NCBI GenBank assembly: GCA_042088665.1 | Contig: JBELMB010000016.1 | Location: forward strand, 1-48,615 | Length of the DNA stretch: 48,615 bases | Origin: JBELMB01 sp042088665 | GTDB lineage: Bacteria > Pseudomonadota > Alphaproteobacteria > Rhodobacterales > Rhodobacteraceae | Reading direction: 5' to 3' | Shown here: piece by piece, positions 17,084 to 24,298 of the stretch | Numbering within the stretch: position 1 is the first letter of the stretch | How the letters are laid out: every line of letters begins with the position of its first letter | Made by a program: the position numbers and the translations under genes | Notes under the pieces: model-generated | Told to the model about the DNA's origin: nothing | Database searches by the model: none | What the model saw: the letters and a program-made list of their open reading frames with translations, nothing else

Positions 17084-17521
17084 TCAGTAGGCCGCGGCTG
17101 TCATCTGCTCTTGCAGGCCGGGGACGGTGATCTCTGCCGCGATGAAGGGACGACCTTCTTGCTTGCAGCGTCCGGCGATCTTCAGCCCGTCGGCAACCGG
17201 CGTGACGGTCAGGCCGCCGCAATGGCGCGTCAGGGTGAAACTGGTGTCCATGAAGACCAGCGCGCCTTTGTCAAAGACGATGCCCGGCAAGTCCATCTTG
17301 ACCTGCGTGATGGCGCCGTCCTTGTTGAGGCAATCAGCGGTGATCGTGCCGCCGTTGGTCGCCACAAACGTGTAGTTGGCGCAATGCGTGTCATGGGCGA
17401 TGCGGGCCGGTTCAGGCGCCTTGGTGCGCACCGGGATCGGCCAGGTGTCCGCGGCCATGGCGGGCGCGGTCATCAGCATGGTGGCGGCGGTCAGGGCGGT
17501 GAGAGCGGTCAGGGTTTTCAT
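17084..17521 (-). CDS. Exported protein with cyanovirin-N-like (CVNH) double repeat
   Basis: 145 residues from the ATG at 17521, supported by AAGGAGAT just upstream. Residues 1-24 are a signal peptide ending AMAA. The mature part contains two related halves: C-x9-GTITADC-x3-DG-x7-DLPGIV, then C-x9-GLKIAGRC-x2-EG-x5-EITVPGL, joined by a DKGALVF...SFTLTRHC segment. Spacing of the four cysteines, the LxxxC turns, the internal G-x-L strand and the F-x-x-x-C step follow the pattern of cyanovirin-N homology domains, which are sugar-binding lectins. That assignment is my pattern match, not a database result; an unrelated internal duplication is the alternative. It lies between leuC and leuD on the opposite strand and has no obvious functional link to them. 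Confidence 0.6.
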   Translation of the reverse strand: MKTLTALTALTAATMLMTAPAMAADTWPIPVRTKAPEPARIAHDTHCANYTFVATNGGTITADCLNKDGAITQVKMDLPGIVFDKGALVFMDTSFTLTRHCGGLTVTPVADGLKIAGRCKQEGRPFIAAEITVPGLQEQMTAAAY

Positions 17522-17711
17522 GGGTATCTCCTTTGGGGTCAAGACAACCGTTATTGGTTGTGGGTTCACCCTAGGTCAGGCGCCCCCGGACCTTCTGTGA
17601 AGCTCAGCACAGTGCCCAAAGATTTATTTTCGGCGCCGCGGTTCGACCGCCGTGGCGCTGTTTCCCAACACATGGCGCAGGCCAGGCCGCGCGCCACGAC
17701 AGGAGTTCAAG

Positions 17712-18317
17712 ATGGATAAGTTCGAAACCCTCACCGGCATCGCTGCTCCGATGCCCTTGGTCAATATCGACACCGATATGATCATCCCCAAGCAGTTCCT
17801 GAAGACGATCAAGCGGTCCGGCCTTGGCGTGCACGCCTTTGACGAGATGCGGTTTACGCAGGACGGCAAGGAGATCCCCGAATTCGTGCTGAACCGGCCG
17901 CAGTATCGCGAGACGGAGATCCTCGTAGCGGGCGACAACTTTGGCTGCGGGTCCTCGCGGGAACATGCCCCATGGGCGCTGAAGGACTTCGGCATCAAGG
18001 CGATTGTCTCGACCTCTTTCGCGGACATCTTTTACAACAACTGTTTCAAGAACGGGTTGTTGCCGATCGCGCTGCCAAAAGAGGCCGTGGACGTCCTGAT
18101 GAAGGACGCCGAAAAGGGATCCAATGCACGGATGATCGTGGATCTTGAGGCACAGACCGTCACGTCTTCGGACGGGGATGTCTTTGCCTTCGAGATTGAC
18201 CCGTTCAAGAAACACTGCCTGATCAATGGTCTGGACGATATTGGTCTGAGCCTTGAAAAGGTCGCCTCCATCGACACCTTCGAGGCGCAGAGCGCGCAGG
18301 CCCGCCCCTGGGTCTGA
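17712..18317 (+). CDS. leuD: 3-isopropylmalate dehydratase small subunit
   Basis: The 201-residue swivel-domain partner of LeuC. I start at the ATG at 17712, preceded by AGGAG; the 20 upstream codons are out of family. Diagnostic segments are VNIDTDMIIPKQFLKTIKR, the substrate-recognition loop GDNFGCGSSREHAPWAL (as GCGSSREHAPWAL) and a C-terminal ISLEKV-like LSLEKVASIDTFE block. Complete and ordinary. It is followed by a 437-base gap with a strong hairpin rather than by leuB, which lies 4.2 kb downstream on the same strand. Confidence 0.97.
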   Translation: MDKFETLTGIAAPMPLVNIDTDMIIPKQFLKTIKRSGLGVHAFDEMRFTQDGKEIPEFVLNRPQYRETEILVAGDNFGCGSSREHAPWALKDFGIKAIVSTSFADIFYNNCFKNGLLPIALPKEAVDVLMKDAEKGSNARMIVDLEAQTVTSSDGDVFAFEIDPFKKHCLINGLDDIGLSLEKVASIDTFEAQSAQARPWV

Positions 18318-18754
18318 ATGCCGTCGTGTCACGGGACTGGCCGTCTTTGCGGCGGCCAGATGGGCCTTTTGCCGGGCCGCAGTCCTGACCAGAGTCCCGG
18401 TCCGAGCCGCGGGGCGCTTGCCCTGCGGCTCGACCATTAACCATTCGTTTATCATTTTGACATTTGGTGGCCTGTTCGCCTGCCTCTTCTGGGGGCGAAA
18501 ACACAAACGACTCCAACATCTTGTGGGTGCGCCCCAGGGTGCCGCAATTCTGCCCGGACTATGATGCAATCCGGCACCACCGTGTCCGCGAAACAGCCTT
18601 GAATCCGTGCCATGGAAGTCTGGAGTGTTGAGCTGTCTGTGGAAAAGAGGCAAGACTTGGGCGAAACTGAGGCAATCCGTCATAATTGGCGGGATCGACA
18701 TGGAACAAGGGCGCGGCAGTGTATCGCGACCGTCCAGATCGAAAGGGCAGACCT
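18318..18754. other. 437-bp gap after leuD: hairpin and possible promoter
   Basis: No credible gene. It holds a 12-bp-stem hairpin at 18404-18431 and, near its right end, TTGGGC followed 18 bases later by CATAAT, a possible sigma-70-type promoter for the downstream membrane-protein gene. A+T-richer sequence at 18435-18470 follows the hairpin. Confidence 0.4.
18404..18431. repeat. Strong isolated hairpin downstream of leuD
   Basis: GAGCCGCGGGGC (18404-18415) pairs with GCCCTGCGGCTC (18420-18431) through 12 positions, one of them G-T, with a GCTT loop. There is no T-run after either arm, so a standard intrinsic terminator is doubtful; a REP-like element, a mRNA-stabilising structure or a factor-dependent stop are alternatives. 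Confidence 0.7.
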
Positions 18755-19585
18755 GTGATAACCCGTTTGGTTGGCGCCGCTGTGCGCGCGACCCTTATGG
18801 CTTTGCTGATTGTAATGCCGGCACTCATGCTGCCCGGCGTCGAAAGTGACGTCGCGCAGGTGATGGCGCTGATGGCATTGGCAGCCGCGGCCTTCGTCTT
18901 TATCGAATATGTCTCCGATTATCCCTCTCTGATCGAGTTCCGCAGTGCCCCGCCGTTCAACAGGCTGCGGTTTCTTGCGCTGTTCATGGCGATGATCCTG
19001 CTGACGTTGATCAGCCGTGGGGATACCTCGCCCAGCGCGCTGACCGAATGGCTCAGCGCGCTGGGCGGCGGCATCGGTACGGCAATGGATTTTCCATTTT
19101 CGCCCGTGCGCCTGATGGTTCTGGCCGCGCCGGAGACCCTGACCGAGGCGCAGCTGGCGCTGGTGCGGTCGCATGCCGGGCTGGCCTATCTGATTTCGCT
19201 TGTCACGCTGATCCTGTTTGTCGCGTTCATGCGGCTGATGGATTGGCCGGTGCGCTACGGGGCGTTCAATTTCTGGGTCAACCTGCCCCTGTTCGATCCG
19301 ACAACTGGCGGCGATGTGCTGCGACGGTTGAAAAGGGACAGCCACGTTAACGTGGCGTTTGGATTTCTTCTGCCATTCTTGATCCCGGCAGTGCTGAAGG
19401 CCGCAATGACGGCTGGCATGCCCGTGAACATGGCTGATGCCCAAACCCTGATCTGGACAATGATCGCATGGTCCTTTCTTCCGGCAAGCATGATCCTGCG
19501 CGGCGCGGCGCTGATGCGGATCGCCGACCTGATCGAAGAAAAGCGCCGTCGCGCTTACGCTCAGGCCAATTTGCAACCGGTCTGA
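18755..19585 (+). CDS. Conserved hypothetical multi-pass membrane protein
   Basis: About 276 residues from the GTG at 18755; another GTG at 18719 and a TTG at 18686 are in frame, and no ATG is available, so the start is uncertain. Hydrophobic segments lie near ALMALLIVMPALMLPG, QVMALMALAAAAFVFIEYV, LRFLALFMAMILLTLI, LAYLISLVTLILFVAFM, VAFGFLLPFLIPAVLKAAM and the C-terminal TLIWTMIAWSFLPASMIL, giving about six helices. I recognise no functional family. A cytosolic basic tail (EEKRRRAYAQ) ends it. The downstream EEP-fold gene overlaps its 3' end or starts immediately after it, so the two are probably co-expressed. Confidence 0.75.
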   Translation: MITRLVGAAVRATLMALLIVMPALMLPGVESDVAQVMALMALAAAAFVFIEYVSDYPSLIEFRSAPPFNRLRFLALFMAMILLTLISRGDTSPSALTEWLSALGGGIGTAMDFPFSPVRLMVLAAPETLTEAQLALVRSHAGLAYLISLVTLILFVAFMRLMDWPVRYGAFNFWVNLPLFDPTTGGDVLRRLKRDSHVNVAFGFLLPFLIPAVLKAAMTAGMPVNMADAQTLIWTMIAWSFLPASMILRGAALMRIADLIEEKRRRAYAQANLQPV

Positions 19586-20553
19586 TTCTCTTTCTATCCT
19601 ACGTGCTGGTCGCCGTGGCGGCACAGGCCGAACCGCTGCGCATCGCAACATGGCACGCGGATCTCAGCCACAAGGGGCCCGGTCTTCTGGTCAGGGCCTT
19701 CCTGCGCGACGAGGTGGATCTGTCCGGCATCGCAGCGGTGCAGCCAGACGTGATCCTGTTGACGGACATCGACTACGACGCCTCCCACGTGGCGCTGCAG
19801 CTTGCGCAGACGGCTTTGTCGGCGCAGGGGCTGGACCTGCCGCATCGGCTTGCCCTGCGCCCCAACACAGGGCGCAGCACGGGGCTGGACCTTGATGGTG
19901 ATGGCCGTTTGGGCGGGCCGCGCGACGCTCAGGGTTTTGGCTGGTTCTCGGGGCAGGGGGGCATGGCGGTGCTGTCACGGTATCGGCTGCGGCTGACCGG
20001 GGATCTGTCCGCGCTTTTGTGGACAGAGGCACCGGACAGCGCCATTCCCGTTGACGATCCGGGCGCAGAGATCCAGCGCCTGTCCACAGCGGCCCATTGG
20101 GCGGTGGAGGTGCAGATGCCCGCCCGCACTCTGACCCTGATGACACTCTCGGCGACGCCGCCGGTCTTTGACGGGCCGGAGGATCGCAATGGTCGCCGCA
20201 ACCGGGACGAGGCGTTGCTCTGGGCGCATGTTCTGGACGGAACGCTGGCGGTTGCGCCACTGGCCGGGGCGGCGTTTTCGGCAGACGCACCGGTGATCGT
20301 CATGGGCAACTTCAACCTTGATCCGGAAAAGGGGGAAGGCTGGCACGCGGCCATGCAGCGTGTGCTGTCCCATCCCCGCCTGTCCGATCCATTGCCGCGC
20401 GTGCCGACCGTCTCATGGGACAAGACCGGCCCGATGCGCGTCAGCTACATCCTGCCCGACCGGTCACTGCCTGTCGATGATGCCGGGGTTACTGCGCCTG
20501 TGCCGGAGATGGGGCCGCATGGTCTGGTTTGGGTCGATCTGAGCCTTCCTTGA
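19468..20553 (+). CDS. Endonuclease/exonuclease/phosphatase (EEP) fold protein, exported, altered catalytic residues
   Basis: The frame is open from the ATG at 19468 (361 aa), which would overlap the upstream gene by 118 bases; an alternative is a start after that stop, such as the GTG at 19603. A hydrophobic stretch (36-53, ending AAQA) looks like a signal peptide or anchor. The EEP core is recognisable: RIATWHADLS, PDVILLTDIDYD, GGMAVLSRY, PPVFDGPEDRNGRRNRDE, VIVMGNFNLDP, RVSYILP and a final HGLVWVDLSL. The metal Glu is Asp-like (D100), the usual GDxN is GNFN (N281), and the terminal SDH is GPH (H351). Substrate is unknown; catalysis may be lost. The 3' end overlaps the convergent SDR gene by 65 bases. 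Confidence 0.8.
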   Translation: MVLSSGKHDPARRGADADRRPDRRKAPSRLRSGQFATGLILFLSYVLVAVAAQAEPLRIATWHADLSHKGPGLLVRAFLRDEVDLSGIAAVQPDVILLTDIDYDASHVALQLAQTALSAQGLDLPHRLALRPNTGRSTGLDLDGDGRLGGPRDAQGFGWFSGQGGMAVLSRYRLRLTGDLSALLWTEAPDSAIPVDDPGAEIQRLSTAAHWAVEVQMPARTLTLMTLSATPPVFDGPEDRNGRRNRDEALLWAHVLDGTLAVAPLAGAAFSADAPVIVMGNFNLDPEKGEGWHAAMQRVLSHPRLSDPLPRVPTVSWDKTGPMRVSYILPDRSLPVDDAGVTAPVPEMGPHGLVWVDLSLP

Positions 20554-21418
20554 CATCGAGAACCGGTGCCATGGCCTGTTCGATGGCGCTTTGGGGATCC
20601 GTGTCGCGGAACCCGGGCAGCACCGCGTCAAAGCTCTGGCGCGACAGGTGGTGTGGTTTCGACCAGAGATAGGACATCTCGACCAGAGGGCCGGCCATGC
20701 GCCAAAAGGGGCGCGCAATGCGCAGTGGCCACCAGGCCATTTCCCGCACCCGAACATCCCGCCCAAGACCCCGGGCGCAAAGCCTGCCAAGGTCCTGCCC
20801 CGTCAGCGTGTAGCCGGGAAAGGCGATGTCGGCGAAACGTGGCAGGTCTTGCCGCTGTTCGACCAGCGCCACGGCGGCACGCGCCAGATCGGGCAGAAAG
20901 GCCCAGGCGTGCGGCACATCACGGGCACCCGGATACGTCAGGATCCCGCGCGACAGGGTCGGCGCCATCTTCATGTCGAACCAGTTGCCGGAGGCCTTGG
21001 TGTCAAGGAAATCCCCTGCCCTGAGCAGGATGGTCGGCACGCCGGACGCGCGGTAGGCGGCCTCCATCTCGATCCGGATGCGGCCAAGGGGGTTTTGTGC
21101 GGACTGCGGCAGGTGCGGGCCAAACGCCTCTGGTGCCGTCGCGCCGTAAACGTAGACATTGCCCGGCAGCATCACCGTCGCTCCAGAGGCCTTGGCGGCC
21201 TTGATGACCTGCGCGGTCAAACGCGGCACCTCGTCTGCCCAATCCGTATAGGCCGGGTTCCAGGCGTTCACGATCACATCCATGCCCTGCGCCGCGCGGG
21301 TCAGGTCGCCGCTGCGCCGGTCAAACAGCGTGACACGCCATCCGGCGTTCCAGAAAGCCTCTGCAGCGTGGCGGCCAAACCGACCCGTTGCGCCCAAGAT
21401 CAAAACCTGTCCCGACAT
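20489..21418 (-). CDS. NAD(P)-dependent epimerase/dehydratase-type SDR
   Basis: 309 residues from the ATG at 21418, which has GGAGGG six bases upstream; the 13 upstream codons have no support. An extended-SDR Rossmann start (VLILGATGRFGRHAAEAF) is clear, with a later NVYVYGATAP segment where the catalytic Tyr would lie; a standard YxxxK is not obvious, so it is an atypical SDR that may only bind a nucleotide. It is transcribed divergently from a LysR regulator with 91 bases between, the usual layout for a regulator and its target. Its 3' end overlaps the convergent EEP gene. Substrate unknown. Confidence 0.83.
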   Translation of the reverse strand: MSGQVLILGATGRFGRHAAEAFWNAGWRVTLFDRRSGDLTRAAQGMDVIVNAWNPAYTDWADEVPRLTAQVIKAAKASGATVMLPGNVYVYGATAPEAFGPHLPQSAQNPLGRIRIEMEAAYRASGVPTILLRAGDFLDTKASGNWFDMKMAPTLSRGILTYPGARDVPHAWAFLPDLARAAVALVEQRQDLPRFADIAFPGYTLTGQDLGRLCARGLGRDVRVREMAWWPLRIARPFWRMAGPLVEMSYLWSKPHHLSRQSFDAVLPGFRDTDPQSAIEQAMAPVLDVKEGSDRPKPDHAAPSPAQAQ

Positions 21419-21456
21419 GTTGAACCCTCCATTGGTGACAGATCTTATGTGAGCCA

Positions 21457-21466
21457 TTCATCTGAA
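21457..21466. promoter_or_regulatory. Candidate LysR operator dyad 1 (TTCA-N2-TGAA)
   Basis: TTCA (21457-21460) and TGAA (21463-21466) form an inverted repeat in the 91-base space between the SDR and LysR genes. A related dyad lies at 21498-21511. LysR proteins normally bind such dyads in the divergent intergenic region. Confidence 0.4.
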
Positions 21467-21497
21467 ACTGAGAATTGCCTGAAATCGCAGAAGGTGT

Positions 21498-21511
21498 ATT
21501 CATTTTTGAAT
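21498..21511. promoter_or_regulatory. Candidate LysR autoregulatory dyad 2 (ATTCA-N4-TGAAT)
   Basis: A perfect five-base inverted repeat, ATTCA (21498-21502) and TGAAT (21507-21511), overlaps the LysR start codon at 21510. Shares the TTCA/TGAA half-site with the dyad 41 bases upstream. Binding here would block translation initiation or transcription of the regulator. Confidence 0.45.
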
Positions 21512-22415
21512 GGCAGAGCCTCTTTCAAATCTGGACTGGTCGCTTGTGCAGGTGTTCCTTGCGGTGGCGGAGACGGGCTCGCTGTCGCAAGCGGCGCGCG
21601 AACTGGGTATCTCACAACCCACGGCCGGGCGACAGATCCGCCAGATCGAACAGGGGCTGGAGGTCACACTGTTTCATCGGCAACCGCGAGGGCTTGCGCT
21701 GACGGAGGCCGGGGCCGACCTGTTGCCCCATGCGCAGACCATGGCGGCGGCCATGCACCGGTTCAGTCTGAGCGCCGCGGGGCGGTCGGACAAGCTGTCC
21801 GGGCCAGTGCGCATCACCGCCAGCGCGTTTACGGCCCACCACCATCTGCCCCCGATCCTCGCCCGGCTGCGCGAAGATGAGCCGGAGATCACCATCGATC
21901 TTGTCCCGACGGACCGGTCCGAGAACCTGCTCTACCGAGAGGCGGATATCGCCGTGCGCATGTACCGGTCGGAGCAGTTGGACATCATCACCAAATACAT
22001 CGGCGCGCTGGAACTGGGGCTTTATGCCTCGCAGGCCTATATCGCACGCCGGGGGCGCCTGATGGATTTCACCGAGTTCTTTGACCACGATATCGTGGGG
22101 TACGACCGGTCGGATCTGATGATCCGGGGGATGCGCGACATGGGGGTGGAGGCGCAGCGCGACTGGTTCGTCATGCGCACCGACAACCATGCCGTCTACT
22201 GGGAGTTGGTCAAGGCAGGCTGCGGCATCGGCATCACCCAGCGGCGTGTGGGCGACGCCGAACCCGGGCTGGAGCGACTCTTGCCGGACCTGCCGCTGCC
22301 TGAACTGCCCCTGTGGCTGGCCGCGCATGAGGCGGTGCGCAACACGCCGCGGATCCGGCGGGTCTGGGGTGCGCTGGAGGACGGACTGCGCGCTTGTGTG
22401 TCCCGTGTTTCTTGA
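21510..22415 (+). CDS. LysR family transcriptional regulator
   Basis: 301 residues. The N-terminal winged HTH (about 8-67) has the typical LVQVFLAVAETGSLSQAARELGIS pattern (as SLSQAARELGIS), followed by the linker helix and a periplasmic-binding-like effector domain starting near SGPVRITAS (98 on). The effector domain is compact and has ADIAVRMYR and GCGIGITQRRVGD segments. It is divergent from the SDR gene, which is its likely target. The ribosome site is weak and the start codon lies inside an inverted repeat, which hints at autoregulation. The inducer cannot be predicted. Confidence 0.92.
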   Translation: MAEPLSNLDWSLVQVFLAVAETGSLSQAARELGISQPTAGRQIRQIEQGLEVTLFHRQPRGLALTEAGADLLPHAQTMAAAMHRFSLSAAGRSDKLSGPVRITASAFTAHHHLPPILARLREDEPEITIDLVPTDRSENLLYREADIAVRMYRSEQLDIITKYIGALELGLYASQAYIARRGRLMDFTEFFDHDIVGYDRSDLMIRGMRDMGVEAQRDWFVMRTDNHAVYWELVKAGCGIGITQRRVGDAEPGLERLLPDLPLPELPLWLAAHEAVRNTPRIRRVWGALEDGLRACVSRVS

Positions 22416-22472
22416 CGCTGGCAAGCCCAACGGCTAGGCGACAGGCAACGCAGACCAAAGGACACCAGACCC

Positions 22473-23582
22473 ATGCCCAACCCTTCGCTTCTCATTTTGC
22501 CCGGTGACGGGATCGGCCCCGAAGTCATGACCGAGGTGCGCAAGATCATCGACTGGTTCGGCACCCGCGGCATGGCCTTTGATGTCTCCGAAGATCTGGT
22601 GGGCGGTGCGGCCTATGACGCCCATGGCACGCCGTTGCACGATGACACGATGGCCCGCGCGCAAGAGGTCGACGCAGTGCTGCTGGGCGCCGTGGGCGGC
22701 CCCAAGTACGATGCATTGGATTTCTCGGTGAAGCCCGAGCGCGGCCTCTTGCGCCTGCGCAAGGAGATGGATCTTTTTGCCAATCTGCGCCCGGCGCAGT
22801 GTTTTGACGCGCTGGCGGATTTCTCATCGCTCAAGCGCGATGTGGTGGCGGGGCTGGACATCGTGATCGTGCGCGAGCTGACCTCTGGCATCTATTTCGG
22901 TGAGCCGCGCGGCATCATCGAAGAGGGCAACGAACGCGTCGGGATCAACACCCAGCGCTACACCGAGTCCGAGATCGCCCGCGTGGCCAAATCCGCCTTT
23001 GAACTGGCGCGGCGCCGCAACAACAAGGTCTGCTCCATGGAGAAGGCCAACGTGATGGAATCGGGCATCCTGTGGCGCGAAGTGGTGACCGAAGTGCACC
23101 AGGCCGAGTTCCAGGATGTGGAGCTGAGCCATATGTACGCCGATGCGGGCGCCATGCAGCTGTGCCGCTGGCCCAAGCAGTTCGACGTGATCGTGACGGA
23201 CAACCTGTTCGGCGACTTGCTGTCGGATGCCGCGGCGATGCTGACCGGTTCGCTTGGGATGCTGCCCTCTGCAAGCCTCGGCGCGCCGATGGCCAATGGC
23301 CGGCCCAAGGCGTTGTACGAACCTGTGCACGGCTCTGCCCCTGACATTGCAGGTGAGGGCAAGGCGAACCCGATCGCCTGTATCCTCAGCTTTGCCATGG
23401 CGCTGCGCTATTCCTTTGACGCTGGCGACGAGGCGACGCGCCTGGAACAGGCCGTCGAAAAAGTGCTGGCGGACGGTCTGCGCACTGCGGATCTGCTTGG
23501 CGAAGACGGCGTGCAGCCGGTGTCGACCACCGAAATGGGCGACGCGGTTGTCGCGGCGCTGGAGGCCAGCACGGCAGCCTGA
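22473..23582 (+). CDS. leuB: 3-isopropylmalate dehydrogenase
   Basis: NAD-dependent oxidative decarboxylation of 3-isopropylmalate to 2-ketoisocaproate, third step of the leucine branch. 369 residues, full length, cytosolic homodimer. Diagnostic pieces are the LPGDGIGPEVM start, RELTSGIYFG, the KANVME box and the metal/substrate Asp pair in VTDNLFGDLLSDAAAML, with GSAPDIAGEGKANP as the NAD loop. AAAGGA lies 11 bases upstream. It is on the same strand as leuC and leuD but 4.2 kb from leuD, so it is presumably transcribed on its own. Confidence 0.97.
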   Translation: MPNPSLLILPGDGIGPEVMTEVRKIIDWFGTRGMAFDVSEDLVGGAAYDAHGTPLHDDTMARAQEVDAVLLGAVGGPKYDALDFSVKPERGLLRLRKEMDLFANLRPAQCFDALADFSSLKRDVVAGLDIVIVRELTSGIYFGEPRGIIEEGNERVGINTQRYTESEIARVAKSAFELARRRNNKVCSMEKANVMESGILWREVVTEVHQAEFQDVELSHMYADAGAMQLCRWPKQFDVIVTDNLFGDLLSDAAAMLTGSLGMLPSASLGAPMANGRPKALYEPVHGSAPDIAGEGKANPIACILSFAMALRYSFDAGDEATRLEQAVEKVLADGLRTADLLGEDGVQPVSTTEMGDAVVAALEASTAA

Positions 23583-23602
23583 CCGTTCGAGGTTCGGGGA
23601 AC

Positions 23603-23630
23603 GTGGCCCGGACAAAGTGGCCCGTACAAA
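23603..23630. repeat. 14-bp tandem duplication downstream of leuB
   Basis: GTGGCCCGGACAAA (23603-23616) is followed directly by GTGGCCCGTACAAA (23617-23630), differing at one base; GCGGCC follows as a partial third copy. Short non-coding slippage repeat. Confidence 0.8.
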
Positions 23631-23706
23631 GCGGCCTGATGAAAATGATCTTGACCCGATGGCACGGTCCAAGGGGTCAGGCCATTGAGCCGGATGGCAT
23701 GGCTGG

Positions 23707-23737
23707 GGCCCGGGAACCGGGCCTTGGTCTTATTTGT
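23707..23737 (+). terminator. Probable leuB terminator
   Basis: GGCCCGG (23707-23713) pairs with CCGGGCC (23717-23723) around a GAA loop, followed by TTGGTCTTATTTGTTG. It lies about 125 bases after the leuB stop and just beyond the stop of the convergent orphan gene, so it may serve the plus strand mainly. Confidence 0.5.
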
Positions 23738-24113
23738 TGTAGACGTTGTTCGCGTAGTAGGACTGCCAGGTCACCGTTGGATCGGCTTTGAAAAAGCTGG
23801 AGCCAAGCTTGTACAAGCGGTTGTCGTGATACCAAAGCCAAGCGTCCGTTGTCGCGGTTCCGTCCTTGTTCATTTTGAGGACGATCCGGCATTTGGTGCG
23901 CCCGCGCCGACCGCTTGGCCCCTCGTCCGTCGTGTCGATCTTGAGAAAGTAGCCCGTGCCTTTGATGGTGTTCAACTTGGCTCCGAACTCGAACCCGGAG
24001 TAATGCGCGTTGGCGCTGGATGAGGTGATCTTGCCGGCGGCCACTCCGGCAAGAAGTTGACCAAGGCTCATACACCAGCCCTTGTGGTGGTGCTTGTTGC
24101 TTTCGTATTCCAT
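23730..24113 (-). CDS. Hypothetical protein, orphan
   Basis: 127 residues from the ATG at 24113 (GGAGC and AAGGG lie upstream); the frame extends 27 codons further without a ribosome site. The product starts with a polar, His-rich stretch (MEYESNKHHHKGW), has a short helix (SLGQLLAGVAAGKI), then a beta-rich, Lys/Asn/Tyr-rich body ending TWQSYYANNVYNK. Amino-acid use (many Lys, Asn, Tyr, Ser) and base composition differ from the Ala/Arg/Gly-rich neighbours, which suggests recent acquisition. No signal peptide. I recognise no family and assign no function. Confidence 0.7.
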   Translation of the reverse strand: MEYESNKHHHKGWCMSLGQLLAGVAAGKITSSSANAHYSGFEFGAKLNTIKGTGYFLKIDTTDEGPSGRRGRTKCRIVLKMNKDGTATTDAWLWYHDNRLYKLGSSFFKADPTVTWQSYYANNVYNK

Positions 24114-24298
24114 CGTCCCTTGCTCCTGCGGTCTGTGCTGGCTTTCCCATAGGTTAGGCACGCATATGCAGGCTGCAAAGATAGGGAAAACCATGCCCGG
24201 GCAGGGGGCTGTCGCGCAGGAGGTCTGTCGCCGGAGCCGTACTCAGGGCGCTGTGGGGGAGCTTTGCTGCGGGTCTTTCGGAAACAATCCTGAACGGA

